DNA of 64,000 nucleotides, taken from the NCBI GenBank assembly GCA_012932295.1, contig JAAONU010000014.1, forward strand, positions 19,894,251 to 19,958,250, written 5' to 3'. Positions 12,301 through 25,545 of this stretch are shown one piece after another; position 1 is the stretch's first letter; every line of letters starts with the position of its first letter. Position numbers and translations under genes: made by a program. The notes beneath the pieces are model-generated. The model saw only the letters and a program-made list of their open reading frames with translations, made no database searches and was not told the origin of the DNA. Origin of the DNA: Cyclina sinensis (lineage: Eukaryota > Mollusca > Bivalvia > Venerida > Veneridae).

Positions 12301-13045
12301 AGAATTTACATAATATGGTACAGCTTTACTTTTGACGGAAGTCAAGATAATAAATACAAGAATATTTGAAGCTTTTCTGTAATTACGAAAACACTCCTAT
12401 TATTAGTATAATGAGCGTGATTGTGTAGAGCGAACGACAGAAGAAGAAGTATAATGAGAATCAATTATGTCAAGATATTTGAAATAAAAAGTTGTGGAAA
12501 CCAACATGATCGCAAATTCTCTTTTGAAAGAAAAAAAAACTGGTGCCTAAATCACTTCGCTACTCAAAGCAAAAGATAAATAAATCACAACAGTTGACTT
12601 CGTTTATGAGAACGAACTATTACGATCAATGGCGATTTGTTATTCAAAACGCTGTCTCGTATATGCTTGAATGGGATGTTACGGACTGTTTAGCATAGAA
12701 ACGACATTAGCAGGACTCAAAAGATTTACAGAATTTGTAAACACACAATACGAATGGATGGTATGGAAAACGAAATTTCAAATGGCGATAGAAAAATTCT
12801 ATTTTCAGAGGAAACATCTGTTTATTCTGAAATCTCCTTTTGCTAAAACTATTTCAAAGATATAAATTTCTAGTTTGTGTCTAATGTTGTTCTTGTGTTT
12901 TAAATCATTAAAAGTTTTCTTACTTATCGGACTTAGAATATGTATGGTAGCTTAAAAGTAAGTTAAAAATAGACGCAATTCAAAAAGGTTTATGTAAGAC
13001 AACATTTCGAACTTGATCTCAAAATTTAACGAATATATATTGCTT

Positions 13046-13690
13046 TCGTAAAATTGCGTTTTCACATTCGTACCATCACGTTTACACTATTGTAAAATCG
13101 CGTTTTCACTACCATCGTACCTTTGTATTTTCACCATCGAACAATCGTTGTTTCACCATCGTACCTTTGCGTTTTCAGCATCGTACAAGCGTGTTTTGAC
13201 AATCCTACCATTGAGTTTTCACCATCGTACCATCGCGTTTAAAGCATTTTTAAATCGCGTTTCATCATCGTACTTAAGCCTTATTTTTTCATCTTTCTTT
13301 AGCGTTTACGTCATTGTACCATTGCGTTTTCATCATCGTACTATTGCGTTTTCACCATCGTATATTCGTGTTTCACCATCGTACATTTGCGTTTTCATCA
13401 TCGTACAATCGCGTTTCATCATTGTACCATTGCGTTGAAACCATCGCACCATCCCGTTTAACCATCGAATAATAGCGTTTTCACCATCGTAAAATTGTGT
13501 TTTTACCATCGTGCCATTGAATTTTCAATATCGTACCACTGCATTTTCACCACCGTTCCATCGCATTTTATTATTATACCATTGCGTTATCATCACAGTA
13601 CCATAATTTTTTTCAACACCATACCGTTGCGTTTTCATCACAGTGCCATTGCTTTGTTTACCAACGTAGTATCGTGCATCGCAGTTTTGA
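13046..13690 (+). repeat. Degenerate ~22-bp minisatellite, unit A
   Basis: About 28 copies of a unit close to GTTTTCACCATCGTACCATT plus GC, varying at most positions and sometimes one or two bases longer or shorter. Reading frames stay open in it on both strands only because the unit lacks stop codons; the resulting Phe/His/Arg-rich peptides have no protein character. Shorter arrays of the same unit stand at 20690-21170 and 25290-25545. Confidence 0.85.
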
Positions 13691-14865
13691 GTTTGTTTAA
13701 CATGAGCACCATGCATTTGAGATAAACGTCTTAATGATTTTTTTCATCTATTTATGTATTCTTATAAACACCGCTTTTTCTTGGTTTCTGCAAGCTACCG
13801 GATTTCGTGAAGTGGCATATAAAATCAGAATCAATGTATTTTGTCTGATCGTCTTAACGTTACGATTGCCAGAAAGTCAAGATTATATTGTACAACATTT
13901 TTCAGCAGCTATAAGCCATAACCAGCTGCCTCACTAAAAGTGTGTCTTTCTTTTTCACCACAGAAAGTTCTATACTTCTTTGATTAACCTTCAAAGTCAA
14001 GTTCAAAGTAATTCTTATGTCAAAACATAAGTAAAAGGAGTCAATAATTTGAAAGATATTCAAGTGTTTGGTTACAATGGATTAGTTTAAATTCATTGAC
14101 AACATTATATAAATGATCATTAAATTAAAAGCAAACAGAAATTAAAACGGCGCACTAAGTTGGTATAATAACTTCCAGTTTTGTTTTTTTTTTTTTGAAA
14201 ACGTTCAGGATGGTTGTAAGACAATATATAAAGTCAAAGGTGTATTAAACTCTATTCCCTAAAAGATAGGACAAAAGAAAATAGTAATTTTTGAAGCTCA
14301 TCCACTAAAATAAATTTACAAACTTAACAAATGTATATTATTTGCTAAAAGCAGGCGATTACACAGGACTTCAAAAACTATCAACGTCTAACTCAGGTCA
14401 AAGGCAAGATGTTGCAGAAAACAGCTGTTTCAATATAAATATTTTCAATGAAGCATAGTTTCAGTTTAAGAACTTGTGAAAAGGAACACTTTAGATACTG
14501 GAAAGACTTGTTAAATTTGTCAATGATTTATTATCATCTTATCTCTTAGAATTATATTCAGTCTGGCGTCTGAAAATTTGTTCTGTCAAATACACATCTT
14601 CAGGAAATTGTTAGAGATTGTCCTGTTGCATAATAATCAAGCAATGACAAATGTACCTAGTCCGGCGCTTCTGAGTAATAGTATAAGGAAATAATGATAG
14701 CTCATAATGTTAAATAATAGTTATTGTATCAGTAAGCAACAGTTTTAACTGAAAAAAATAAAACGTGGGGGAAAAAACAAAGACAAAAAACACAACAAAA
14801 ATAATATTTCGGAAACAAACGTGTATTTTGGAATGCTTCGATCATGTCGATGCACAAAGATATAG

Positions 14866-15252
14866 AGGATATTCAAGTTTTTGCTTTAAATACGGGATTT
14901 ATTTTCATCGAGTAGTATGAAAATAAATATTTCACGAGTGGCGATAGCCACGAGTGAAATATGATAACTATCATACCACGAGATTATTTATCTCCGTATT
15001 TATAGAAAACACTTGAATTTTCTGTTTATTATATATTTTATCTCTTTTTTTGACCTTACGATTCGAAAGAATTCCCCTTTAATTTTGTGTACTGGCTGAA
15101 TTGAGAAGAAAGTTGTCCGGCAAGACACCAGTGAAAATACGGAATATATGTTTCACTGCAGTGAAAAATTAATTTTTAAAGTGAAAATACGAAAAATGAA
15201 AATACGCATTTTATTTCATCAATATTTCTCAATATTTCATTTATAAGTATAT
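14866..15252. mobile_element. Insertion in unit A with hairpin ends (MITE-like)
   Basis: Units B and C run straight from 'GTCGATGCACAAA' into 'GGTATATGTCACTGA'; unit A is interrupted between these by ~390 bp. The first 155 bp (14869-15022) are a foldback. TTCAAGTTTTTGC..AAATACGG is answered by CCGTATTTATAGAAAACACTTGAA. The centre is TTTCACGAGTGGC GATA GCCACGAGTGAAA. The rest is AT-rich with GTGAAAATACG motifs. This looks like a short non-autonomous DNA element; the superfamily is unknown and the target duplication is unclear. Confidence 0.6.
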
Positions 15253-15811
15253 AATAAATTGGTATATGTCACTGATTCAAAAACAAAACAAAAATAAATA
15301 GTCAACCCGAAGAATCGAAATACCAATTAAAAATATCATAGCTACTTTAAGTCGAGATGAAATAGAGATTAAAGAATGTCATGAGGCATTATGAAATGTA
15401 TTTATTATATATAGGACTTTTCACACTTCTTTTGTTACAATAACTGATAAATGTTGTCTGAAAAAAAAAAAAGAAAAGGAAAACCAAGATTAAAAAAAGG
15501 ATGATCGGCGTAGATACAGTACAATCTTAATGTCTCATATATGCGTACTTTTCGGACACTGGCAAATACTGAACACGCGACAATTTCGGCTATATATTTT
15601 AAACAAACCACATTGAGTTTAATACTAAAAGTGTCAATATCATTTTCAGAAATATTTATCAAATACAACTGTATGAATTTTATTTTTAATGCATTATATT
15701 TTGAGGTAATTAAACTAACAATTACTCATTCTGCCCTAAAATTTCATTACAGCAACACTTTTAACCAATGGCAAACTTTCTTCTTAGCTAAAGATTTTGA
15801 ATCTAAAATTC

Positions 15812-15893
15812 CATTTGTTACCAACATGACCAATGAAGGTCAAAATCAATTTCATTTGTTACCAACATGACCAATGAAGGTCAAAATCAATTT
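15812..15893 (+). repeat. 41-bp tandem duplication
   Basis: Two identical 41-bp copies begin CATTTGTTACCAACATGACC. The corresponding part of unit C (around 28495) has a single, diverged copy, so the duplication arose after the units separated. Confidence 0.85.
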
Positions 15894-17344
15894 TAATACA
15901 GCTACGCGGGGAAAAAAGAATGTTATACAGTGTATAACTGCATGATTTGGTCCCGGATTTGTTAAAGGGACAACAAAAAGCTACGACTTAAATTTTGCCT
16001 ATGGCATAAAAATTTGATACTCTTTTAAGAATATAATTTTAATATGGTGGCTAAAGAAAGCAATATGTTTCAATGCTTTTGTTCGTGAGAAAAGGCCGAT
16101 ACAATGCAACAGATGATACTATTTGTCTTTACCTTTTCCTGATATTAAAAAAGTGACGTACTTCACACAGTCCGCTATCAGGTAAAAGAAAATTATCTCA
16201 CGAAACCCTAAGAAATACAAAATATTTTGAGTGCATTTATTTCCCAATAATATTGCGAACAGAAAATAAATCAAAGGCATGCAAGATGAATCATGTGGCT
16301 GCGCTGTTTTTTGTTACAAATATCCTTAAGTTATGCGACAACAAAAACCAGCAGGAATATGAGATCATCGGATAACATACATGAAATATTGCTAGGACGA
16401 AGACCAAATACATTTAATTGACGGAATATTTTGAAATACCACCCTAATGCTAAATCATAACTTTTACAGCGTCGGAAATTACACATGGGTAAAAAGCATA
16501 ATGAAAAATATTTACAAATAATTATTGTCATTTTTTTCAATTACATCTAGTTAAAAACTTAAAAATTTTAGCGGATAAGCATTTAATTTAGATTTGCATC
16601 TGTTTATAAAGTTAATTACATTTAGCACAAAATTAAATATACATATAAGTTTTTTTAAACAAATAGAATTTACCCAATACCCTACTTAAATAATAAAAGT
16701 TTTACAAATTTATAAAAACAAAACAGCAGTACAGAAAGGAACATGTCTTTTTTAGCCAAGTTAGAGCATGTAACTCAGGTGTTAACAGTGCATAAAAAGT
16801 ACATACTAGTATACCATGTGACAAGGTTGAAGGATAAAAAACGAAATTATTTGATAATAACCTAATGGTTACTGCAGGAAAGAGAGATTTAGGGGTAAAT
16901 GAATCATAATAATGTAATATATTGTATTAAAAACAGATTTGAAAGATCTTTAACGTTTCTTTAATATATATAATGCGGCTAGATACAATGTGAACAGATT
17001 TGTAACTATGTAAATTTGGAAGAACATTAGAAGTTCTCTTTAAAATATCATTCGGTTACACAAAGCAAAATCAGAATTGCCGACATCGATTATTTGAGAA
17101 AGAATTGTTACGATCATTGGCGATTTGTTATTCAAAACGCTGTCTAGTATATGCTTGAATGGGCTGTTACGGACTATTTAGCATAGAAATGGCATTTAGC
17201 GGACTCTTAAGATTTGCAAATATGTAAAACTGTGAATATCAGCAGTTGGAAAAATCTATTCATCTATAAAAGATGTTTACAATTTGTCAATTGCCGAAGC
17301 GTTGCAAAGATGTCTTGGTATCAAGGCAATTGGAATAGGTATTC

Positions 17345-17455
17345 TAAAAACAACAAAAAACAAACTAACAACAACAACATCCCCCCCAAAAAAAACCAAA
17401 AAAACAACAACAGAAAACAAACAAACAACACAAAAACAAACATAAAAACAGGATA
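17345..17455. repeat. A-rich AAC/CAAA simple repeat
   Basis: AACAACAACAACATC, then a C-run and A-runs ending ACAAACAAACAACACAAAAA. The equivalent in unit C (29640-29750) has a CACACACA tract instead. Any peptide read through it is low-complexity Asn/Lys and not a gene. Confidence 0.8.
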
Positions 17456-19445
17456 ATGTTGTGTATTTTATATTTCTTCTATCGTTCTGTCTCTGTTCTG
17501 TGTGCAGCTCTGCTAGGCCAATAGAGATAATTAAAATGATGGCAAACCAAACTTGCTAAAATTATTTAGCTGCTAGAGATTGTTTATAGCAGTTGGAAAA
17601 TAAAAAGATACAGAGTTTTTCATGTTTTCAGAGTTATGTCAACTTGTACGGCATAAAAAAATGTTGAGAGAAAACAAAATAAAGTGTTAAGCATAAAATA
17701 TTTACTCTGTAGCATGGAAATCCCCTATCTCCTTTCAACCTGATTTGTTACAATAAAACAGCGTTCCTATCCTGTTCTTTTATTGAACTGTTAACAAAAG
17801 GAAGTCTTAGACGTCACCTTAAGATTTCTTTGCATTTGTTACAGATTTATCATCAACGGACTACTAACGTTCTCTTTTCAGATTTGCGTAAATTTGTTCT
17901 GTCAAAACCACGAGTTCAACAAGTTATCAAAGCTTGTTGTATTGCACAATAAGCAAGCCAGCTAAGACAAAATTCTTCAACAACTGTTCCTTAAAAATAG
18001 GCATAAATGACAATAAATTGTGACTAAATTCAATCAAGTAGCGCACTTGGATCAACATTCTTTTTATTTTGCATATTTGTTTGATGTATCTACGTGTACA
18101 TTACACAGACATTATTCATTTAACAGACAACAATTCCTTGATCAATTTGTGTCTGCTTTTGCGTAGATGTTGAGAAGGCAACAGATTGAGAAGTGACCTT
18201 GCTTTGTTACAAACTAAAATCATATCAGTACTGAAAAATGGTTCAGTTTAATGTCTATGATGAACTTATGGTTATGAGTTCTCCTATCATGTTCTCACAA
18301 TAAAAAGCTTGAGAATCTTGGTACTTCATATGACAAACACATTGAGTATGCTTGTTTTTTTGTGAGTGTTTTAAGAAATTTCAGTTGTTTAAATAATAAA
18401 AGAAAACAAGGAGGAGGAAGGGTACTGAAAAGACACATTTTTCAAATTGATGCAAACAAGCATAATGGATGCGTGGTGTTTAAGCTTGCGTTCAAAAAAA
18501 TCTCCGGTTTCAAGCTTGACAGACGTATGGTTGATAAATGGTATAGAGCAATGAGAGAAATTGACTGGCATCCCTTTGAATCAATAGCAAACAAAAGATC
18601 AGACAAAAAAATCTTTTCATTTTAGGCGCCTACGTGATCAGCGACTGGAAAATGGCAGCACCTGTAGATATTAGAATCCAAATAAGAAAATTCGTCCTTT
18701 AGCAGACAATCATTTTAAATTGTTTTACATCTTCAGAACAGTTTAAAACAGGTATATTTTAACCAGTGTCTTTGGATTCTGCCTTTGTCTGTTAACATCA
18801 AGTAGAGATAATTGCTTCTGACTAGTTTTTGGAAAATCCCATCAAGATCAGTGAAATTGCGTTGATTTTAACATTGTAGTTTCAATTAGATGAAAAGATT
18901 GCTGATATGATGAGTTTTGTTGAAACCACTTAAACATTGTTTGTTTTTATTTAATGTGTTTGGCCATTTTGCCAAAGCGTTCTTACTTTCTGAGACTATT
19001 TCTCATAAGTTCACAGATAATGTGTCTGAACACGCGTGAATTTCAGACTTTTAACAAATTGTATGCTCAAAACATTTATACGAATGAGTAGTGAAACGAA
19101 TTAATCAAACGAATGTATGTGTTATAACACTTTTACAAATTTCGGCGCAACTTAAACAATGTAATTAAAGAAAGTCTCGTTTTGGGAAATGTATTTCCAG
19201 ACCCTTATGGACAATTTCAGAAAAAAAAACACGATTCACACGATTATTTTAAACTGAGCTGGGAAGCTAACATCAAGCAAACTTGATTTACTTACTGTCT
19301 ACAAAAGTGAAGAAATGTTGATAACGTAAAAATGTTTCGTTTTTTCACTTTCTATCAATGTAGACTACCAAACTTTACTGATAATGTCATCATTAAGATG
19401 TAAAATTATTAAAAAGGACAAAAGATTTTCGACACCTCTGAATAT

Positions 19446-22400
19446 CTTATAATTCCCCAGCCAAACTTTGTCTGCTAGTGTATATATAAGTCATTATAAG
19501 GTCATTCTAAATGCAGATGTACCTGACGTGCTTTTCGTGCACATCAATGCCCGCTCTGCGGTTTTACGGCTAGTCATAGCAAAATCTTGTGACGCAAACA
19601 ACGTCCACATTTCTTGGACTATTTATTTTAACCTTAGTGTGCATGTTCATAAGTAAGTGATGATGTACGTGACTTGTATTTCGATGCCCGCTTTGCAGTT
19701 ACATAGCCCGCCATAACAATTTATTGCGATTAGAACTTCTTCTACATTTCTAGGGATATCGATTTGAAAGTGAGTGTGCCAGTAAGTTTAAGTGAACATA
19801 ATACGCTTTCTATCTCCCCCAATCCGCTACCCCGTAGGCCAAATGGTAGGTGAGCGACCCAGGGCAATTTGGCCCTCTTGTTTTTTATTATTGTTTCACA
19901 ATCATTCAAAGGAAACGCCTAACAATGAACTATACAAAACAGACTACAATGAAAAATGTTATGAAATATACTCCTTTCCCATAGATATTTGCTAACATTT
20001 TACTTACAAAGGATGATGAATAAAAACAACATAATGTGGCACAGCTATATTTTGACACTATATTTTTGAAATTTTTCTTTAATTACGGAAATATTCCTAT
20101 TAGTATAATGAAATTCATTAATGTCGAGTGATTTGTAATCAATCTTTGTGAAAAGCAATATGATCGCAAATTCTCTTTTGAAAAACTTGCCGGTGCCTAA
20201 ATCTCTTGGCTTCTCAAAGCAAAAGATAAATTAATCACAACAGTTGACTTCGTTTATGAGTACGAACTATTACGATCAATGGCGATATGTTATTCAAAAC
20301 GCTGTCTCGTATATGCTTGAATGGGATGTTACGGACTGTTTAGCATAGAAACGACGTTAGCAGGACTCAAAAGATTTACAGAATTTGTAAACACACAATA
20401 TGAATGAATGGTCTGGAAAAAACAAAAATTCAAATAGATAGAAAATTTCTATTTTCAGGGGAAACATCAGTTTATTCTGAAATCTCCTTTTGCCAAAACT
20501 ATTTCAAAGATGTAAATTTCTACATTATGTATAATGTTATTCTTGTTTTTTAAATGATAAAACGTTTTCTTACTTATCGGACATAGAATACGTATGGTAG
20601 TCTAACGGTATAAGTTAAAAATAGACACAGTTCAAAAAAGTTTATATAAGACAACATTTCAACTCAGTCAAAATTTTATAAATATTGATTTTTTTTCATC
20701 ATCCTATCTTCGAGTTTTCATCACTGTACCATTGTGTTTTCACCATCTTACCGTCGAGTTTTCAGCACTGTAAAATGCCTGTTTTTCACCACTCTAAAAT
20801 TGCGTTTTCTCCGTCGTTCTGTCGCGTTTTCTCCACTGTACCATAGCATTATCACATCCAACCGTCGAATTTTCTTCACTCTAACATGACTCTGTTATTA
20901 CCGTCATACAGCCGAGTTCTCACTACTTCGCCACTGTGTCATCACCATCGTACTGTCAAGTTTTCACCACTGTACTATTGTGTTTTTAACTTCGTATCGT
21001 CGAGTTTTCACCACTGTACCATTGTGTTTCTACCATCACTCAATCGTGTTTTACTATTGTACCATTGCGTTTTCACCATTGTACGATCTATTTTTCACCA
21101 CCGTACCATTGCTTTTTTTACCATAGTACCATTCCTTTGTTCACCACCGTAGCATCGTGCGTTGCAGTTTCGAGTTTGTCCAAGATGAGTACCATGCTAT
21201 TGAGATAAACATCTGTATGATTTTTGCATCTATTAAATGAATGTAATCTTATAACCACACTCTTCTTTATTTTCTGTAATCTACTGGTTTTCGTGTAATG
21301 GTATATATTGTCGGAATCAGTGTATTTTTTCTGATCTTCTTTACGTTACTAAATTATATTCTACAAAGTATAATCAACTTTTAGCCATAACCAGCTGTTA
21401 CACTAACAGTTCAGTTTGTCGTGCGTCGTTTATCACTTCGCGTGACCACAGAACGTTCCTTACTTTTAGATTTACCTTTTCTATGTCGAAACATAAGTAG
21501 AGGGAGTAATAAATTTCGAAAGGTATTCAAGTGGTTGGTTACTTTGAAGTTGTTGAATAAAACTGCACTAAGAACATGATGAAAATGATTATTTGTTTAA
21601 AAGCAAACATATATAAACATGTATACTGGCAACCAGTTTTTAAAAAAAAAACGTGCAGGCTGGTTGGAAAACGATGTATGCAATCCGATGTGGCTTAGAC
21701 TTTATTCCTTAGAAGATAGGATTTAAGAAAATAATAATTTTGAAACTCATCTACTATTACAAATACGTAAACAGAGCAAATGCCATATGTCCATCATTTG
21801 CTAAAAGCAGATGATTACACAAGACTTCAAAATGTTTCATTTCATTTGCATAAATCTCAGGTCGAAGGCGAGGGCGCGAGTTGAACAATAACAGATGTCC
21901 CTATATATTTTCGATTACGTATCTTTTAGTTACCTTGTAAGAACTTGTTAACAGAAACACTTTAGATACTCAAAATATTTGCTGTATTTGTCAATGATTC
22001 GTTGTCATCTTATCTCTTAATGTATATATTCAGTCTGGCGTCTAAAAGTTTGTTCTGTCAAATACACATCTTCAAAAAATTGTTAGAGATTGTCATGTTG
22101 CATAGTAAACAAGCAAAAACAAAGTTACCTAGCCTAGGTCTTCTGAGGAATAGTGTAAGATTATAATGACAAATCATGGTATTAAACAATATTTTTGTAT
22201 CAGTACTGAGATGAAATAAAATTGAAATTTGCTTCACTTGTTCAAAACGTCCATCTCTCGGCGTGGAAAAAAACATGGATGTATTGTATATTTATAATGC
22301 CATGTTCATGTCGATGCACAAAAATAGTGGTATATGTCACTGAAAAGAATTTGATAAAGCAAATTAACATTTACTTAAACCGAAGAAAATATCGATTGAA

Positions 22401-24680
22401 AATATAGCTACTCTATATCGAGATGACAATAGATTTTAGGATATTATACATCATAATGTATTGATTAAGTGGGACTTTTCAATCTCATTTTGTTACAATG
22501 TACTTTACACTGAATAAATGGTAAATGTCTAAGAAAAAATGTAGGAAAATGGAATGTTATACAGTGTATAACTCGCATTTGTTAAAGTAATTTCGAATAG
22601 CTCCAGCTTAAATTTTGCCTCTGGCATCAAGACATAATATATATGTAATTAGTATGACATTGAATATGTGCCAATGCTTTTTGTCGTGAGCATTGCCCAC
22701 CACAAACTGTGTGTAGTTCTGTTTGGGTTAATCAAGATTATTAAAAAGATAACAAACCAAATTTGCTAAAATGTGTTAAGCTTCTGGATATTGTTAATTA
22801 TAGCAGTTGGAAGGGAAGTAGATACAGAGGCGCTCGTCTTCTTGAGAGTTTTTTCAACTACCAAAGCCTGCAACAACAACAACAAACTGCTGATAAAAAC
22901 ATTAAATAAATTGTAAGGTACAAAAAGTTTACTCGGTTACATAGAAAACCCCTTGAGTTGTTAAAATAAAAAACAGCGCTCCTATTCTGTTCTATTCTTA
23001 GACTGTTTACAAAAGGAAACATTAGACGTCATCTTACATTTTTTCCATTTGTTAAAGATTTATCATCAACGGACTACTAATATTTTCTATTCAGATTTTG
23101 TTCTGTTAAAACCACAAGTTTAACTAATTATCAGAGCTTGCAGTATTGCGTAATAAGCAAGCCAGCTTAGACATAATTCTACTATGACTGTGCTTTAAAA
23201 ATACAAAAAGGCATATATGACAAAAATATGACTGAAGTCAATCAAGTAGCGTACTTTTGATTTACTAAGTATTTTTCTGCATATTTGTTTCTACGCTTGC
23301 ATTACATAATCATCATTTCTGTAACAGACGACAACTCCTTAATCAGTTTGCGTCTGCTTTTGCGCAGATGTTAAAAATGTAACATTTATTGCGTTGTGGC
23401 TTTGATTTGTTACAACCTTAAAAAAACAGCAATAGCTTTCTGGTTAATTTTCTAGGAAGGAATTCTTCTACATACCGTGCTCGCACAACAAAGAGAACCG
23501 TACAAGGAAGAGCTGGATAATCTTGGAATTTCATACGTCAAACACATTTTGCATGCCATTTTCTTTTTTTCTTTTTGTGTGGTTTGAGGAATTTCAAGTT
23601 TTTATCTACGGAAAAAAAGGACGAAGGGTACTGAATAGATACATACACACGTATAGCTGATAAATGTAGTGCAATTAGAGAAATTGATTGGCATCTCTTT
23701 CAATCAATAGCAAACAAAAGATCAGACAAAAACATAATCTTTCTATTTCATGCGTCTACGCGATATGTGATCACTGACTGATACTATGGCAGTACATGAA
23801 ATATTTATTCGAATCTAAATAAGTAAAAGCGTACTTAAAGATTCTTTGACAGTTAAAATTGTTTCACCCCTCCAGAACAGTTCAAAACAAGTAGATTTTA
23901 AGCTATGTTTTGGCTTCTGCATTGGCCTTTAAACATCAAGTAGAGCAAATAGCTTCTACGATTACTGACTAGTTTGATACAAAAATCCCGCCAGGATCAG
24001 TGATACTGCGTTGATTTTAACATTGTCATTTTAATCAGATTTATAGATTGCTGATAGAATGTACTTTGTTGAAGCCACTTAAACATTTCTAGTTTTTAAT
24101 TAAATGCATTTAGCCATTTTGCCAAAGCGTTCGTACTTTCTGAGACTATTTCTCATAAATTTAAGATAATATATCTGAACACGCGTGAATTTCAGACTTT
24201 TAAGAAATTGCATGCTCAAAACATTTATACGAATGAGTGGATACTCGAATTAATCAAATGATTGTATGTGTGTTAGCATTTTACAAATATCAACGCAAAC
24301 GAAACAGTGTGTAATTGAAACAATGTCTAGTTTTGAAAAATGTATTTGAGTCATTATGATGTATCTGAAAATGAATTATTGTACAAAGCTTTTCAAATGC
24401 AATTCTCTGCAGTTCTTAACAAATTAAGAACCATTCGCTCTCTGCCTACGCATACATATTGATGACAATGAAATGAACATTTTCTAATGCTCTATTGCTT
24501 TTTTATTCAATACATAAATATGAACTCGAAGAATGTACTTCTGAATAACTGACTACAAGCGATTACATGTGTACAAACAGGACTATGACTAATTCGCTGT
24601 AACATTTGCACACACAACAATGTTTTTCATAAGACAAAATGTCTTCATGTAATTGAACTTTGCCTTTATGGGACACTTTT
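19446..24680 (+). repeat. Tandem duplication unit B (~5.2 kb)
   Basis: Second copy of the unit, in the same order and orientation as A. It begins CTTATAATTCCCCAGCCAAA, like the start of C (CTTATAATACCCCAGCCAAA, 24689). The stretch 20205-20405 is nearly identical to 12550-12765, far closer than other parts, so either conversion or a later exchange has homogenised it. B has lost the segment corresponding to A 15.5-15.9 kb and 16.1-17.5 kb. The tail 24420-24680 (CTCGAAGAATGTACTTCTGA) is matched after unit C at 36150. No gene is recognised in it. Confidence 0.75.
20690..21170 (+). repeat. Degenerate ~22-bp minisatellite, unit B
   Basis: About 21 copies of the same GTTTTCACCA..GTACCATTG-type unit, here with many CACTGTACC variants in place of CATCGTACC. 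It sits in the same position relative to its neighbours as in units A and C. Confidence 0.85.
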
Positions 24681-25289
24681 GAAAATCTTATAATACCCCA
24701 GCCAAACTCTGTTTGCTAGTGTATTGACGTGCTTTTCGTGCACACCAATGTCCGCTCTGCGGATTTCCGGCTAATCATATTAAAATATTTTGACGCAAAC
24801 GACGTCCACGTTCAAGAGCTATTGATTTGAAACTTGGAGTGCATGTTCATAAGTAAGTGTAGATATACGTGACTTGATTTTCATGCAGACCAGTGTCAGC
24901 TCTGTGGTGAAATAGCTCGTCATAACAATATATTGCGATTATATCCTCTTCTACATTTCTTGGGCTATCGATCTGAAACTACGATATATACATAAGTGTA
25001 GATCTACATGATACGTTTTCTACCCCCCCCCTCCCACCCCCGCCTCGCAGGCAAAATATCGGGTGAGCGACCTGGGACTATTTGGTTCTTTTTGTTTTCT
25101 ACTACTGCTTCACAATCATTCAAAGGACCACTTGGGTGATCGTGTTTCCAAAGATTTCTAAACCGTGGAATTACAATGACTCGATGGTAAAACTACATTA
25201 GTAAAATAGTGACAACATCATGATGCTATGATGAAATCGCGATCACAACATGGTAATAATATCAAATAGCGAAGTAAAATTGCATTTCT

Positions 25290-25545
25290 AATCGTAAAAT
25301 CGCGTTTTCATCTAACTATTGCTTCAGTACATTTTCATCATATTGTCATCTCGTTTCTTAAAGCGAACCATTGCGTTTTCACCAAAGTACTGTCGATGTT
25401 TAACCACAGTACTTTGCATTTTAATCACCGTACCATATTACTACTGTGTTTTAAAACTGTCTATTCCATCGAGTTTTCACCACAGTTTTCACTATAATGG
25501 TAAAACTGCTTTGCTTACCACCGAAGCATCGTCCCTCGCGGTTTA
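25290..25545 (+). repeat. Degenerate ~22-bp minisatellite, unit C
   Basis: The shortest array, about 11 recognisable copies. It is followed by a separate short tandem duplication around 25525-25600 (AAGCATCGTCC(C/A)TCGCGGTTTAGA twice). Confidence 0.75.

Larger units (their letters stand above)
11740..19445 (+). repeat. Tandem duplication unit A (~7.7 kb)
   Basis: First of three diverged head-to-tail copies. Landmarks in order: GCACACCGATTCCCGCTCCG (11805), TCATTCAAAGGAAAAACTTA (12143), ATGGCGATTTGTTATTCAAA (12630), the ~22-bp minisatellite (13050-13680), GCACCATGCATTTGAGATAA (13706), TGTTAGAGATTGTCCTGTTG-like (14610), ATTTTGCCTATGGCATAAAA (15992), TAACAGACAACAATTCCTTG-like (18120), TTTTGCCAAAGCGTTCTTAC (18967). 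The same order recurs in units B and C. No conserved ORF runs through the copies. Compared with B and C it has an extra ~390-bp insertion (14866-15252) and keeps a 16.1-17.5 kb segment that B lacks. The edges are my estimates from where similarity to the other units starts and ends. Confidence 0.75.

Noticed and set aside
13148..13725. Open frames through the 22-bp minisatellite, both strands
   Set aside because: The unit lacks stops, so frames stay open by composition. The peptides are low-complexity and not conserved between units A, B and C.
18362..18625. 87-codon Lys/Arg-rich frame in unit A
   Set aside because: The equivalent stretches in units B and C are broken by stops and indels, so there is no sign of selection on the protein.
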